Positions 11,282 through 21,970 of a DNA stretch of 64,000 nucleotides are shown piece after piece. The stretch is from Porphyra umbilicalis (lineage: Eukaryota > Rhodophyta > Bangiophyceae > Bangiales > Bangiaceae), in NCBI GenBank assembly GCA_002049455.2, contig KV918922.1, positions 62,001 through 126,000 on the forward strand. Reading direction: 5' to 3'. Below the pieces are notes generated by a model. The model was not told where the DNA came from and did not search any database. It worked only from the letters and a program-made list of their open reading frames with translations. Position 1 is the first letter of the stretch; every line of letters begins with the position of its first letter. The translations under genes were made by a program, and so were the position numbers.

Positions 11282-12598
11282 TCACCAGTGGTAGCGACCG
11301 TGGGCAATCATGTACTGCAACACTTGCTGCTGCACGCGGCTTCTCGCGGCACTTGCCGCCGCGGGGAGAGGCACCGCGGATCCGGTCGCCGCGTTGGCCA
11401 CGTCGGCCGAGTCCACGGCCACTTCAGGCGACGTGTCGCCAAGCCGAATGCAAACGTTGTGGAGCGTCGCGCAAACCGCCACCCACTCCATTAGTCTGGT
11501 AAAATCAGCATCCGATGCCACTGGTGCCCGTAGCTCCTTGAGACTGGCAAAGCGCCCCTTGAGTACACCAATGACCTTCTCGGCCGAAATGCGGCGCCGT
11601 GCATGCTGGTAGTTGTAGTTGCGGTTGGCACGGATATAGGCCGCTGGCCCCTTGTGAGGTAGAAGCACGCTAACAGACCCCAGCATACCCTTGTCACCCA
11701 AAAGGTATTGGCCAGGGGAGAAGTACCGCTCTGGGTAAATATGCCATGGGGCAGCTGCTTGCACCACCGTGTCAGGCACCGCGCCCGTAAAGCCTTGGAC
11801 CACGCTCGTGATCCGTAGGTCCCAATCACAGGAAATCAGTACATTCACGCTGTAGCGCTTGTGCCTGTCGAAAAAACACCACGGGTCAACGCTAGGGGCG
11901 TACGCAAAAGGAATGGTAGTGCCATCAACCGCCCCAATGCACCCCCTAAACCCATACCTCTCCTCGGACTGCCGCGCATGCGCTTGGCGCTCGGCAGCAG
12001 TAGGCCAACGGACTTCGTCGGCCTCCCAACGCAAAATGGCCGACAAAACCCGCTTGGTCGCATTGACTACAGTTCCTGGGGAAACCCCGAAGCGCTGAGC
12101 CACGACTATAACAGACGCCGCGTTGCCATCGTGGCCGAACCGAAACAGAGCAATTGCGAGCTGTATACGGACGGATAGTTGCGGCCGTCCGGACGGCGGA
12201 TAAAAAATATCAGACGCCGTCAAGTCCAAACGAGACACAAGGTACTCAAACGTGCTCGCCTCTACACGCAGATGCGCGCGAAAGTACAAGGGTGGCAGTG
12301 CGTGCAGCACCCTATCTCTCCAGTCCCCAGACTTGGGAATGCGATTGCGACGGGAGAGCATGTACCGAGTCGCCAGCAGGTGAGTGAGGCGCTGGTGTGT
12401 GCGCGCCGCAACCAACAGCATCCCCAACTCAGCAAAGACACACCGCGGTGAAACTGTGCCCGAATGCTGCAACGCGACGACAAAGGTCGCCCGCTTCAGC
12501 AGCGCCCGGAGGCGACAAATCTCCTCTCGGCGTGCAGACACCATTCTCGATAGAGCACGGACACACACGCCCGGCGCGTGGAGCAACGAGAAGGTCAC
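11282..12598 (-). CDS. PIF/Harbinger-type transposase (DDE nuclease)
   Basis: A 438-residue intact protein. The DDE_Tnp_4-type catalytic core is clear: D225 in GAVDGT, D302 in LLGDKGM and E340 in RISAEKVIGVLKGRF, with the conserved fold around KRYSVNV and the C-terminal LHN motif. The N-terminal half is helical and includes a segment like the helix-turn-helix found before the core in this family (about residues 130-200). The ATG at 12598 gives a normal length. No stop or frameshift is visible, so the enzyme could be active. It is tail-to-tail with the plus-strand partner ORF. Element termini were not securely found. Confidence 0.93.
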   Translation of the reverse strand: MTFSLLHAPGVCVRALSRMVSARREEICRLRALLKRATFVVALQHSGTVSPRCVFAELGMLLVAARTHQRLTHLLATRYMLSRRNRIPKSGDWRDRVLHALPPLYFRAHLRVEASTFEYLVSRLDLTASDIFYPPSGRPQLSVRIQLAIALFRFGHDGNAASVIVVAQRFGVSPGTVVNATKRVLSAILRWEADEVRWPTAAERQAHARQSEERYGFRGCIGAVDGTTIPFAYAPSVDPWCFFDRHKRYSVNVLISCDWDLRITSVVQGFTGAVPDTVVQAAAPWHIYPERYFSPGQYLLGDKGMLGSVSVLLPHKGPAAYIRANRNYNYQHARRRISAEKVIGVLKGRFASLKELRAPVASDADFTRLMEWVAVCATLHNVCIRLGDTSPEVAVDSADVANAATGSAVPLPAAASAARSRVQQQVLQYMIAHGRYHW

Positions 12599-14177
12599 AA
12601 CAGCGGCACACTAGAAGCTGTGCAAGAAGCACGCTCGCGTCGTGCGCGGCGCGTGACGACGAAGACACAACGCAAGGTGCGCGATAGGACACAGACGGGG
12701 TGTCCCTGTTGACACGGGCGGCGGCGCCGTGGTGGTTGTTGAGGTGCGGTTGTCTCGTGAGCAGAGCTACTCGTGCTCACCCCCGCTTTGGCGCAGGCAG
12801 TCGGTCACCGCACGCTGAACCCCCGTATCGCACCGACCTTATTGAACGCTCCCCTGTGGCGAGCACGACCCCCCTGAAACCGGTCACGTTTTGGTTCCTG
12901 GTTGGCACAAGACAGTCGGATCTTTTGCAGCAGCATGACGTCAAATATAGAGTTGTTACAACTATGCGACAATAAGTGTCAAGTAGTTAATGTTGCGAGA
13001 TAGCCCCCCTCGAAAGCAATACGTGTGCCCTCGGAACGCCCCCCCCCGCGTCGTGCCCGTTTCGACGTCTATTGAACCGTCCTATTGCTGGCGGCGCCCC
13101 CCGCTCCGCCCCCCTCCCGCGGGGGCCGAGCGGGCCCGCTGGGCGCCCCGCCCACCCCGCCCCACCCACCCCCCCGCCCGTTTCGGCAATATCCCCCCGC
13201 ATCTACCCCGCTGGTCGGGGGGTGGCGTGGGGGGCATGTCCGCCAAAGCGCTCCGTGCTGCAGCCACCACCGGTCGGCCGGTTGTGGCGGCGGCGGACCG
13301 CCGTCAGCGGGGACGGCCAGGAAAGGCGGCGCCACGGACGCCCCGCGCGGCGGCGCCCCCGCGGGCGCACACACAGCCACCGCCGCATGCGGGCAGGTGC
13401 CGGCGCCGCCGTGGCGTGTCTGCATCTCTGCGCGGGTGTGGACGGGGCGGCGCGCGGCGTGCGGCAGCGTCGCTCGGCGCGTCGGCGCGGCGGGGGGCCG
13501 ACCGGGCGCGGCGGCAGCTGTCGGTGGCGTGGGGGCGGCCCGTCGACCGCGCGCGCGCTCCACGGGCGGCACCCCTCGTACGGGTCGATACGGTCCCTGT
13601 GGCAGGACTGAAATAGGCCCTGGGAGGGGGAAAGGCCAACAGCGGCCTGGTCGGCCCTCTGCAGCGGGCGGCCCCCACGCCACCGCTGCGGGTGTGCCGC
13701 CCCGGCAGACGGCACGCTTGCGGTCCGCCGTGGCCGTTTCGGGAGGGCGCAGCGCGAGCCCGCCCGTCGCAGTGTCGGCAGCCCGTGCGGGCACGGCCTG
13801 GCGCGCCCGCAGATGGGCGAGCGGCGCCACTCCCGTCGCATCGGTGTGTACATGTACGTCCGCCGCAAATGCGGCGGCCTGAAACAATCGCGCAACGTCC
13901 GCACACGTCCTCCAGTTGCTCCGGATCAGCCAACGTCGACGGCCGTCGGCTGCCGCCGGCGCGCAGGCACAGGCTGCCAGTGCCGCCGCGCGGCAAAGGG
14001 CACACTGCATCCTGCCGGTGCACTCCTTCCGTGTCGCCTGTGTGACGGCGGTGCGGTCGGTTGCGCGTGCACCCGTTTGCAGTGTCGCCACGCCACAAGG
14101 GCCACGCTGTGCCCTGTCGGTGCGCTCCTGCCCCGTCGCCCCTGTGGCGGTTGCGTCGGCGGTTGCGCAGAGAGACG
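12599..14177. other. Region between Harbinger genes and metalloprotease, no recognised gene
   Basis: A short AT-richer patch at 12860-13010 is followed by very GC-rich sequence. Two degenerate copies of a roughly 85-bp segment occur at about 13985-14070 and 14080-14160 (each includes GGGC/GGCCAC...TGCCGGTGC/TGTCGGTGC blocks). No domain is visible. It may hold the promoter of the metalloprotease gene. Confidence 0.35.
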
Positions 14178-15650
14178 ATGGCGGACGCATCAATGGCGGT
14201 GACGGGCCGCTGTGGCGCGGCCGGCCGACGCCCCATCGGTCGCGTGGGACGGTTGACTCGTCTGCTCGTCGGGGGTGCGGCGGCGGCGGTGGTGCTGGCC
14301 GCCACGGCTGAGAGTGGCGCCGGCGCCTTTTGGAGCTCGGTGCGGTCGACGCCGACGCCGCCGCCGCCGGCCGCCGATGAGCTGAACCTGTATCTCCTCA
14401 CGCCCGCGACGGAGGATGCCCCGCCGCCCCCCTGTGGCCGTGCCGCCAAGCCGCTGATGGCCGGATCGCTCCCCATGGCGCGGATGGATCCGGTGACTGT
14501 CTCCGCTGACGCAAATAGCTCGACGACCGCCGTGCCGGCCACTGCCCGATTTGACGAGTTGCCGCCCCCCAACGTGACCGTCGTCGGCAACGGCAGCACC
14601 TTTGTGCTGACCTTGTACGGCGATTGGCCGGCCAACGCGACGGCGGCGGTGGCCGCCGGCGCGCGCGTCTGGGCCGACGCGTGGCAGTCGGCGGTGCCCG
14701 TATCCATTGGCGCCAATTGGACCGACGGCCTTGGCGGCTCGTTGGCCACCACCAAAGCGCCCCTCTTTCTCCGTGGCATCAGCGGGCGCGTCAGTCCCGG
14801 TGGGCTCCCAGGGGCCGGTCTCCCTGACACCCTCTACGGCCGCGCCATGCTGTCGGCCATGGTCGGCGAAGAGTTGATATCCGAGACGAAGCTGGCGGGC
14901 CTGCCGCCGGCACTTCGTCACGCCATGAATGTCAAGTTTGACGGGATGGCCGCGTGGTACACGGGGGCCGACGCGGACGGCGTGCCCGAGGACGAGTTTG
15001 ATCTGGCAACGGTGATGGTGCACGAGATTGGCCACGGACTGTTTTTTCAGGGCGTGCTCACCGCCAGCATACCACGCGTGGCGCGGCCCGCGACCGAGCG
15101 CGGGGCTGGCGGGGCGCCTTGCGCCGACGGCGGCGGCGACCTCGGCGGCAGGCCGACTGTGCGGACGGTCATCGGCACGGGCGCCCCGTACACGCGGTTT
15201 GACTCGCTCCTCGCCACGCGCTCCCCACATGCCGGCGCGCTGCTGCCCGCGTGCGCCACGTCGCCGTCGCAGCTCGTCGCGGCCCTCACCGCCGGCGACT
15301 TGGCGTTTGTGGCCCCCGCCGTGCCGGGCGGCCTGTCGCTGTTCGCGCCCGCGCCGCTGGTGCCCGGCTCGTCCGTGTACCACCTGGATCCGGCACGCGT
15401 GGCGGCCGACTGCGCGGCGGCGGACCTCCCGGACGAGACCACCGGCACGTGCGGCGGTGCCATGACGCCGACGCTCGCGCGGGGGCGGGCGGGGAGCCAC
15501 CGGGCGGTGGGGGGGGCGCTGCAGGCGGTCATGGGCGCCATGATGGATGACACGGTGCTGCCGACCGCTCAAGTAGTGGGAGGGGGGGAAGAGTGCGCCG
15601 TCGCCGCCCCCGAAGAGCAGGGGGAGATTGAAGACAACATCCTCCTGTGA
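14178..15650 (+). CDS. Secreted zinc metalloprotease with HEIGH motif
   Basis: A single-exon gene of 490 residues. I chose the ATG at 14178 because a basic region and a hydrophobic segment follow directly (about residues 29-45, LLVGGAAAAVVLAATA), giving a signal peptide or anchor. The Zn-binding motif HEIGHGLFF is at residues 282-290, inside VMVHEIGHG. Later motifs YTRFD and SSVYHLD match a group of extracellular HExxH proteases common in bacteria and present in some protists; I recognise the pattern but not a named family. Several N-glycosylation sequons (NSS, NVT, NGS, NAT, NWT) fit secretion. The substrate is unknown. An acidic C-terminus ends the protein, and the usual third ligand is not obvious. 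It converges with the p23 gene. Confidence 0.75.
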   Translation: MADASMAVTGRCGAAGRRPIGRVGRLTRLLVGGAAAAVVLAATAESGAGAFWSSVRSTPTPPPPAADELNLYLLTPATEDAPPPPCGRAAKPLMAGSLPMARMDPVTVSADANSSTTAVPATARFDELPPPNVTVVGNGSTFVLTLYGDWPANATAAVAAGARVWADAWQSAVPVSIGANWTDGLGGSLATTKAPLFLRGISGRVSPGGLPGAGLPDTLYGRAMLSAMVGEELISETKLAGLPPALRHAMNVKFDGMAAWYTGADADGVPEDEFDLATVMVHEIGHGLFFQGVLTASIPRVARPATERGAGGAPCADGGGDLGGRPTVRTVIGTGAPYTRFDSLLATRSPHAGALLPACATSPSQLVAALTAGDLAFVAPAVPGGLSLFAPAPLVPGSSVYHLDPARVAADCAAADLPDETTGTCGGAMTPTLARGRAGSHRAVGGALQAVMGAMMDDTVLPTAQVVGGGEECAVAAPEEQGEIEDNILL

Positions 15651-15684
15651 GAGGGGGAGGGTGGGTGAGTGGGCACGCGTCATA

Positions 15685-15690
15685 AATAAA
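15685..15690 (+). promoter_or_regulatory. Possible polyadenylation signal of the metalloprotease gene
   Basis: AATAAA occurs 35 bp after the stop codon in otherwise GC-rich sequence. The motif is seen; its use is inferred. Confidence 0.4.
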
Positions 15691-16094
15691 CGAAGTCTGT
15701 AGACAGCGGCAGGCCATGGCGGTCTGAGACACCCGGGCCCGCACGCCCGCGACCAGCGCCCGTCACAGTTACTCGTGCCAGCAGAGGGATCGTGGTTGAA
15801 CAAGGGGACACCATGGAAATGAGAAAAAACCAAGGCAAACGAATGTATCGAGAAAGCGAGAAAGAGCCGAAGAAGAGACAAGCAAAAAAAAAAACCGGCA
15901 CGGCAGCGAACAGCACGCACTACCCAGCACGCACACGCACGCAGTGGCGGCATCCCACGGCGGACGACAACAGACGACAGGGTCGGGTCGGGGTGGGCAA
16001 AGACGGCGGGCAACCAGCGGTGCAGAGGTGCCAAAAGAGTATGGCAATGGCGGGCGAGGATCGGGCCAGGCGTGGCAGCAATGCACGCGCCGCC

Positions 16095-17798
16095 TCACGT
16101 CGACTCGGTCGGTGCCGCCGCGGCGGCAGGCGGCGCGTCGGTCTTGCCTTCGGCGCCATCGGCGTCGGCCATGGCCCCGTCTGCCGCGTCCCCCTCGTCG
16201 GCGGGCTCGCCCTTGGCGTCGGCAGCGGCGGGGGAAGCGCCTGGCGAGTACTCGTCATCAGCTGCGGGCGTACAGAGGTTACGCCAACGTCCAACCACAT
16301 ACAAGCACACGTGGCAGAGGAGCACCAGAGAGACAAAAGAAATGGAAGGTCAGTCAACGGCAAAGGATGGTCAGGAGCGGCGAGAGAACGGCGGTGGAAA
16401 GGCAACGTGTCAACAGCGGTACATGCCCACCTAGACACAACAACCAAAGTCTGAGTGCTCGACGGTGGTGGCCATATCGAGAACAACGTAAGAGTCCAAT
16501 CGAGGCGGCTTAGAAAAGCGGCAGCGAACCCATACGTACAGTCGTCGCTATCGCTAGAGATATCACGATTGGCCGGATCCCCGTAGTCCAAGCAACCCAT
16601 ATCCTTGTTGCTCCAGTTCTCACCTGTGTGATAGCGGACGTGCGGGGCAACGACCAGCAGCACGCCACGGACAAAGTATAGGTTGCGATGCCAAGCAGAC
16701 AACCAAGAAACGGTATGGGCAGACAGCGACACAAACACCAACCAGACCGTCAGCACAACGCTGCTTCACGAAGGCCGCACCAGCAAACCGAGACCCCAAA
16801 GCACAGATCAAAACCGCTGGCCCCCGCACCCGACCTGACCACAAACAAAAGCCGGATGAGCGGCCACCACGCCCGAGGGCTCTCTCCACCCTATTCATCC
16901 CCATGAGTAACCCACACGGCGCCGCCACCTTCAACGTACCGAAATCAAACTCCTCCTCCTCGTCCTCATCCTTCCACATGGACCAGTCGACCCTGCAGTG
17001 CAAATCCTTCTTCTCCGTCAGCTTGCCCCAATAGCCGCTGGTCGCTTTGGGCAGCCGAAACACCACCGCCCGCGCGCCGACCGCCTTCTTGGCCGCCGCC
17101 ACGTCAACGGCGCCCATTAGCTGAATGTCGAGGCGGTAGCGGTGGGGGGTGTCTGCCGGCCCGCCCGTGCCGACCCAAACGACCCGCCCCTCAGGGGTGA
17201 GGGAGCAAGCGGCGGTGTCCTCCACAGGGTTGGGGACGTTGAGGGTCAAGTGTACCGTGTCTTTGCGCTCCGCCCACATGTACTCGGGGGTGAGGCTGCG
17301 GGGGGGGCGGGGGGGAACGGTAAAGGAGAGGGGCAGACAGGCCAGGCGAAGAGCAGATACACGATCCAGGTCGGCAAATAAAGAACGAGCACCGGCGTCA
17401 GACACAGCTCGTCGTTGGTAGATTGTCGTCGGTGCAGGACAACCCAAGGGCGGTGCTCAACAACGCCATACGACAAGCAAGCACATGGGGCGTATGCACG
17501 GCAGGCACGCGCTTGTCGGCATCGCAGCAATCTGCGTCCACCAAGGAGGATCGGCAGCCCCTTTGCCACGCCCACCCCCCAAACCCCCGAAGAACCCCCA
17601 CGTGGAGAGCCCGGATCGAGTAGCAGCCGTGGCCGCCGACCTTCAGGCCTTGCTGCCCTGACCACCACCACCCCCCTTCCCCCCCTGCCCCCTCCCCTCT
17701 TCGATGCCAACCACACTCCCATGAAAAACGTACCAAGCCTCCCCCCCGGCTTTGCCATCCACGGCCATCGGAACCGTCGCCGTCGACGTCGTCGTCAT
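16095..17798 (-). CDS. p23/Sba1-type Hsp90 co-chaperone, four exons
   Basis: Exons (minus strand): 17798-17734, 17295-16940, 16623-16540 and 16261-16095. Phases match at every junction and give 223 residues. All three donors are GTACGT; acceptors are GCAG, ACAG and GCAG. The CS (alpha-crystallin-like) domain covers about residues 22-130: it opens LTPEYMWAERKDTVHLTL and continues through YRLDIQLMG, FRLPKATSGYWGKLTEKKD and VDWSMWKDEDEEEE, diagnostic of p23 proteins that stabilise the ATP-bound Hsp90-client complex in the cytosol. The tail is acidic and Ala/Pro-rich, as in other p23s. Intron 1 is G-rich after its donor and ends in C-runs before CAG. The exon 1 start (MTTTSTATVPM) is inferred from phase and the donor site and is the least certain part. 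Confidence 0.9.
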
Positions 17799-19447
17799 GA
17801 CGGCCGGTGCCCGGGTTGGCCGACCTGCAATCGACGCAACGTCAGCCGCAGCAGCGACGACGTGCAGCAGCCGCAGCAGCAAGCGACGTGACAGACACAA
17901 CAGCGGCAAGCGGAAGCGGCTGCTGCGGTGGACGGCGACGACGGTGCAGGGCAGGGTCAGGATGCACACGGTGTGGCCGTCGCGGAGGAACGATCCACGC
18001 GTGCGCAGCCCAGCCGCCGGCCGTATGCAAATTGTGTGACGTCGACGGGGGCCTCCACGCCAAACGCCGCGCGAAAGCTCGGGGACAGGCACTCCACGCC
18101 GCGCCCGTGGCCAGCGCGCCAGCTGTCACTCTGGGCAGGGGGGGGCCGACACAGCAAGGGTTTCCGCCCCCCTCTCGCAGAGGGGCGGGGGCGTTGACAC
18201 TGAGCCAAGCGACCCAGAGTTCGATGGCCAATCAATGACCGGAAAAAAGCGTCCAGAAACTCCGGAGCGCGAAAAAAAACGGGGCTCCCCGTTGGCGGCA
18301 CGGAGGTGGGGGGCGGGCACGAACTCAAGATCCGCACCTGCACTGCACGTGTGCCCTTGTTGGCGGCAGAGCCTTCTGGAGAGAAGAACGCCGACCGGAC
18401 GGAGCAACGGAATCCAAGGGCTCCGGCGCAGCAGGGGGTTGGTCGAGGGGAGCACCGCTCCGGCCCAGAACAGCCGTCGACTTCGTGTGGCACCTGCACA
18501 CGCGCCACCCACCCGTGGTTGAGATCTGCGCCTGCCTGGCGGCCCCACCTTCAGACGAGTTGATGAGTGGGCGCCGCTTCTTGAAAGTCCTCCCTCTTGA
18601 GAGCCGGGAATGTAGGTCGATTTTATGGGGCAAGTTCGGACCGTGCAATCGTGCTTGTCAGCTGCAGCTGTGGCTTTCGAAGCCGTGTTGTGTGGCGTCA
18701 TCGGCTCCGCCACGCGTGGACGTCGCGACTGACGGGTCTTGCCCACCAAGCGCCGGTCCAGAGCTACGGCTTGCAACCCAATGGTCCATTTCAGTGGCCT
18801 TGTTGGACCCACATGGCGGTCCGCTCCACGCCTCAGTAGAACCAGGTCCTCTACTTTTTTTGAAAAGGGCCCTCCCTCCTGATGGGGTTAGTTGACAAGT
18901 TCACCCGAGGGGCGCCGACAACCAGCTTTGGTGCTTTTGCCCTCGAGGTCAACGGATCTGCAGGTTGCATCACCTGCAATTGCGCGAGGCTTTCAGCAAT
19001 GCAGCGTCAATCAATTGAAGTCGTGACCCCATCGCGGCAGGCGAGAAAGAGGACGCATCCGAGACTCGGTGGCCCGCTAGTAGCTCTGGCGTCCGTCGTT
19101 GCACCGACGCGACGACGGCTGGAAAGGGCCTCCCCAGTCCCCGCCGCCGGCACGCGCCCACACCCTCGCGCAGCAGCGTGTGCCTCCTTTCGTGAAGAAT
19201 CGAGCTGTACCTCCCATACACCACTCCTGCCTCGCGCGACCACGTTGCCGCGTGTGCCCTCATCTGCGGCAGATGGAGACGTGGTGCCCCCGTCGCTACC
19301 GCCCATCCACCTCGCGTCCATCTCGCTGCCTGCCCTCCTCTGCCCTTGCCCACGCACAGCGCCTTCTGCTCCGTGCGCGACGCCCCCGCCACCGCCCAAC
19401 CGCGTCCGTCATGCATCACATATCAAGTTAAGGCGCACCCCTCTCTA
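17799..19447. other. Intergenic region with lower-GC patches, no recognised gene
   Basis: Likely holds the p23 promoter at its left end. Around 18200-18900 the base composition is less extreme and short frames exist on both strands, possibly old transposon debris. No domain or inverted terminus was found. Confidence 0.35.
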
Positions 19448-20640
19448 TCATACGCCTGCAGTCTCCCCCCCCACGCTACTTCCCCCGTTATCCACAACGC
19501 GCACGCCCGGCGCCGACACGGTCACGGTGCGCCCCCACACATTCTCCTCATTCCCCGCCGTCGCGACGGCGCCAACGCCCCGCGCCGCCGCCGAGTTGCG
19601 GCTCGAGCGCGCGCCCGCCCCCGCGCTCGCCACGGCCCGCGCCGCCCCACACTGGGCCTTGTTGCTATTGGCGGTCGGCCCGTGGCCGGCCGACGCGTAG
19701 CAGTCGGGCCCCGTCGCCGCCGCCGCGTTGCGCCCCGACCCGTTGCCGTACCCCGCTTCCGCAAAGCCCCCTGGCGCCCCCCCCGTCGCCTTGTTGTACG
19801 ACGACCCCTCCCCGTACCCCGCCGACGCGTAGGCGCCCGGCGACAGGGCGGTGGCGGTGTTGTGGGAGCCCCCCCGGCGGCCCGCCACCGCGTACGCGGT
19901 CGCCGCCGACGCGGTCGCCGCGTTGTGGTGGCAGTCGGCGCCTTCCGTGGCGGCAAAGGCGCCGGCGCCGCCGGCAATGGCCGTGGCCGTGTTGCGGCTG
20001 CTCCGCGCGGCGCGCCCCGCGCGCGCCTGCGTCGGCCCCCCCGCCGGGTCGGCCGCCCGGGCGGTGTTGGTGTTGGAGCCGTCGCCCTCCCCGGCGGTCG
20101 CTGCGCCGCCCGCGCCGGCGGTCGCGCGGTTGCCCGAACTCCCCTCCCCCGAGCCGGCGACGGCATACGCGCGCGCGCCCGTCGCCGTCGCCGTGTTGCG
20201 CGACGCGCGCTGCCGCACGCCGGCGGTCGCGTACGCGCCAAAGCCCGACGCGGTGGCGGTGTTGGCGCCGCTCCCTTCGGTGCCGCCGGCATAGGCTTTG
20301 GCGTTGACGCCCGTGGCGACGGCCATGTTGGGGGACCCGGTAATGCCCGAGGGGGTGGTGCCGCACGCGGCGGTGCCGTGGGCGGTCCTCGTCACGCCAT
20401 TGATGCTGACGCACAGGTGCGGCTCATTGTCGTCGCAAACGCCATTGGCGTTGGCGTCGCGCCAGCCCGAGCGGCAGCCGCCAGACCGCCGGACGGCGGC
20501 GGCCACGCGCGAGGCGGTTGTGGGGGGGGAAGCAACGGTGGGGGGGGGGGGGGGGTGGCGGCCGCCGCAGAAGCGGCGGCCGCGACCACGGCGACGGCTG
20601 TGAACAGCGTCGCCGCTCGCCGCCGGCAGGGGTAGCCCAT
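19448..20640 (-). CDS. Secreted repeat protein, beta-roll-like N/A/T/G repeats (frameshift at a 16-base run)
   Basis: The start at 20640 gives MGYPCRRRAAT followed by a hydrophobic stretch (AVAVVAAAASAAAA), a clear signal peptide, then a Pro tract coded by the homopolymer at 20540-20555. The downstream protein continues in another frame, so the run holds an indel (sequencing error or true mutation). The mature part starts with a Cys-rich, calcium-loop-like segment (DANANGVCDDNEPHLC). Then come roughly 11 imperfect repeats of about 20-25 residues with the pattern N-x-A-T-A-x-G-x-x-A-x-A-x-A-G-x-G-x-x-S. Such repeats suggest a left-handed beta-roll or helix, as in YadA-head or ice-binding-like surface proteins. 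I recognise no exact family; an extracellular or cell-surface role is inferred. Confidence 0.6.
20540..20555. repeat. 16-base G/C homopolymer at the frameshift of the secreted repeat protein
   Basis: Sixteen consecutive G on the plus strand. The signal peptide is in one minus-strand frame on one side and the repeat domain is in another on the other side. Confidence 0.8.
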
Positions 20641-21356
20641 TGTGTACGGTGGGGGGACGCGCACACACGTTTGTGTGGGTTGGGGGGGGGGCGATGTGTC
20701 CCTGCCGGCAGCGGTTAAGGTGGAGTGGGGGTGGGGGGAAGTGGGTGGGGCGGCTGTAGGTCGGGCGGTGGTGCCCCCGGCTGGTGGGTCCAAGCGGTGG
20801 GGCGCCTCATAAAGGCGCCACGCTGTCGCCACCCACCCCGCCGGGCGGTGTGCGCCCCCCCAGCTCGGCCGCTCACCCACCCTACCCGCAGAGGCACCGC
20901 CGGCCGCCCGTCCATGCCAACGACACTCGGAGACGGGCGGCGCGAGCGCCCAGCCGCCCGCGCCCATCCCAACCCAGCAGACGCAACGACTCGTGTGCTG
21001 ACGCCAGCGTCTCCCCCCTCACCGGCTGCTCCCGCACGCATGCCAACGGGGCGTCGTGCCGCCATGCCCCACAGGAACCACCAGTCTAGCCGGTCGCAAC
21101 GCTTACGCATGATGACTAGGCGAGCGCCGTCCGCGCCCGACCTCCCGCCAGGCCGCCCGCCCTCGTACCCGCCCATCCGGGGGACGATCGTCGGCGCCAA
21201 CGCGGCCACTGTACCGCAAAGCGGCACCGGCCGTCTCGACGCCACCCCCCCCCCTCCCCCCTCGGCTTCCATGACCCCACCGGCAGCGCGCATCGTAAAA
21301 CGGCTCAGCGGCCGCCCCCGTGGCCATGCCACAGACGCGGCGGGGACGCGCCACCC

Positions 21357-21357
<1 letters not shown>

Positions 21358-21390
<33 letters not shown>

Positions 21391-21391
21391 A
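21358..21391. repeat. (CCG)n microsatellite
   Basis: Uninterrupted CGC/CCG trinucleotides. Similar tracts recur near 26547-26600, 57535-57565 and 58870-58897. Confidence 0.9.
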
Positions 21392-21865
21392 TGCCACGGG
21401 CGTCCACCGGGTCTCGGCGCGGGGGTGCCCCCCCACAGGCGACAGTCCCCGCTGCGGGTGCGGAGCAGCGGCCACTGTCACGCCCCCCCCCCGGCACCCG
21501 CGCCAGTCTGCTCTCGCCGCAGCGGGCGTGCCTCCATTCGACAACGGGGGAGAGAGGTGGGGGGGGGGGGGGGGGGGAGAAAGCGGGTCAGAGAGGGGGG
21601 GCGGGGGGGGGGGGGGGGGGGGGGAGGGAAAAGGCACCCACTCGCAACACGCTTCGTGGCAAGGCGTGTCAGAGGCGCGCGCCGACGGCGGCGCGCACGC
21701 GCGTCGGCCACCGCACGCCACTCCCGCTCACGCTCGGCGGGGCTGGGTGGCGGGGGCCACGCAGCCCCCCCCCCCCCCCCCCTGTGCCCTCCCCCCCCCT
21801 GTCAGTGTCGCCGCTTGTGCGGCGCGCGTTTCCCCTCTCGCGCCCCACTGCCGAAGTCGCGGCGC

Positions 21866-21970
21866 GGCGACCGGCGGGCGGTGCGCGGCGTGGCGACCGG
21901 CACACGACGCACGGCGGGGGCGACCGGCAGGTGACGCACGGCAGGGCGGGGCGACCGGCAGGCGAGGCGC
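21866..21970. repeat. Short minisatellite with GGCGACCGGCA core
   Basis: The core GGCGACCGGCR recurs about four times with a spacing of about 25-35 bp. Confidence 0.6.

Larger units (their letters stand above)
9379..12598. mobile_element. PIF/Harbinger transposon, minimal coding extent
   Basis: The minimal span covers both element genes. True ends with a 3-bp TTA/TAA duplication should lie outside. A weak candidate pair (TTA followed by GGCTGG near 7793; a minus-strand GGTCGG next to TTA near 12839) matches at only about 10 of 17 positions and is not accepted. Two genes in convergent orientation and an intact DDE triad suggest an autonomous or recently autonomous copy. Confidence 0.7.

Noticed and set aside
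7793-12841. Possible Harbinger ends next to TTA triplets
   Set aside because: Only about 10 of 17 bases match between the proposed inverted ends; too weak to set boundaries.
13069-14830. Long minus-strand frames opposite the metalloprotease
   Set aside because: Antisense shadow of a supported gene, with Ala/Arg-rich low complexity.
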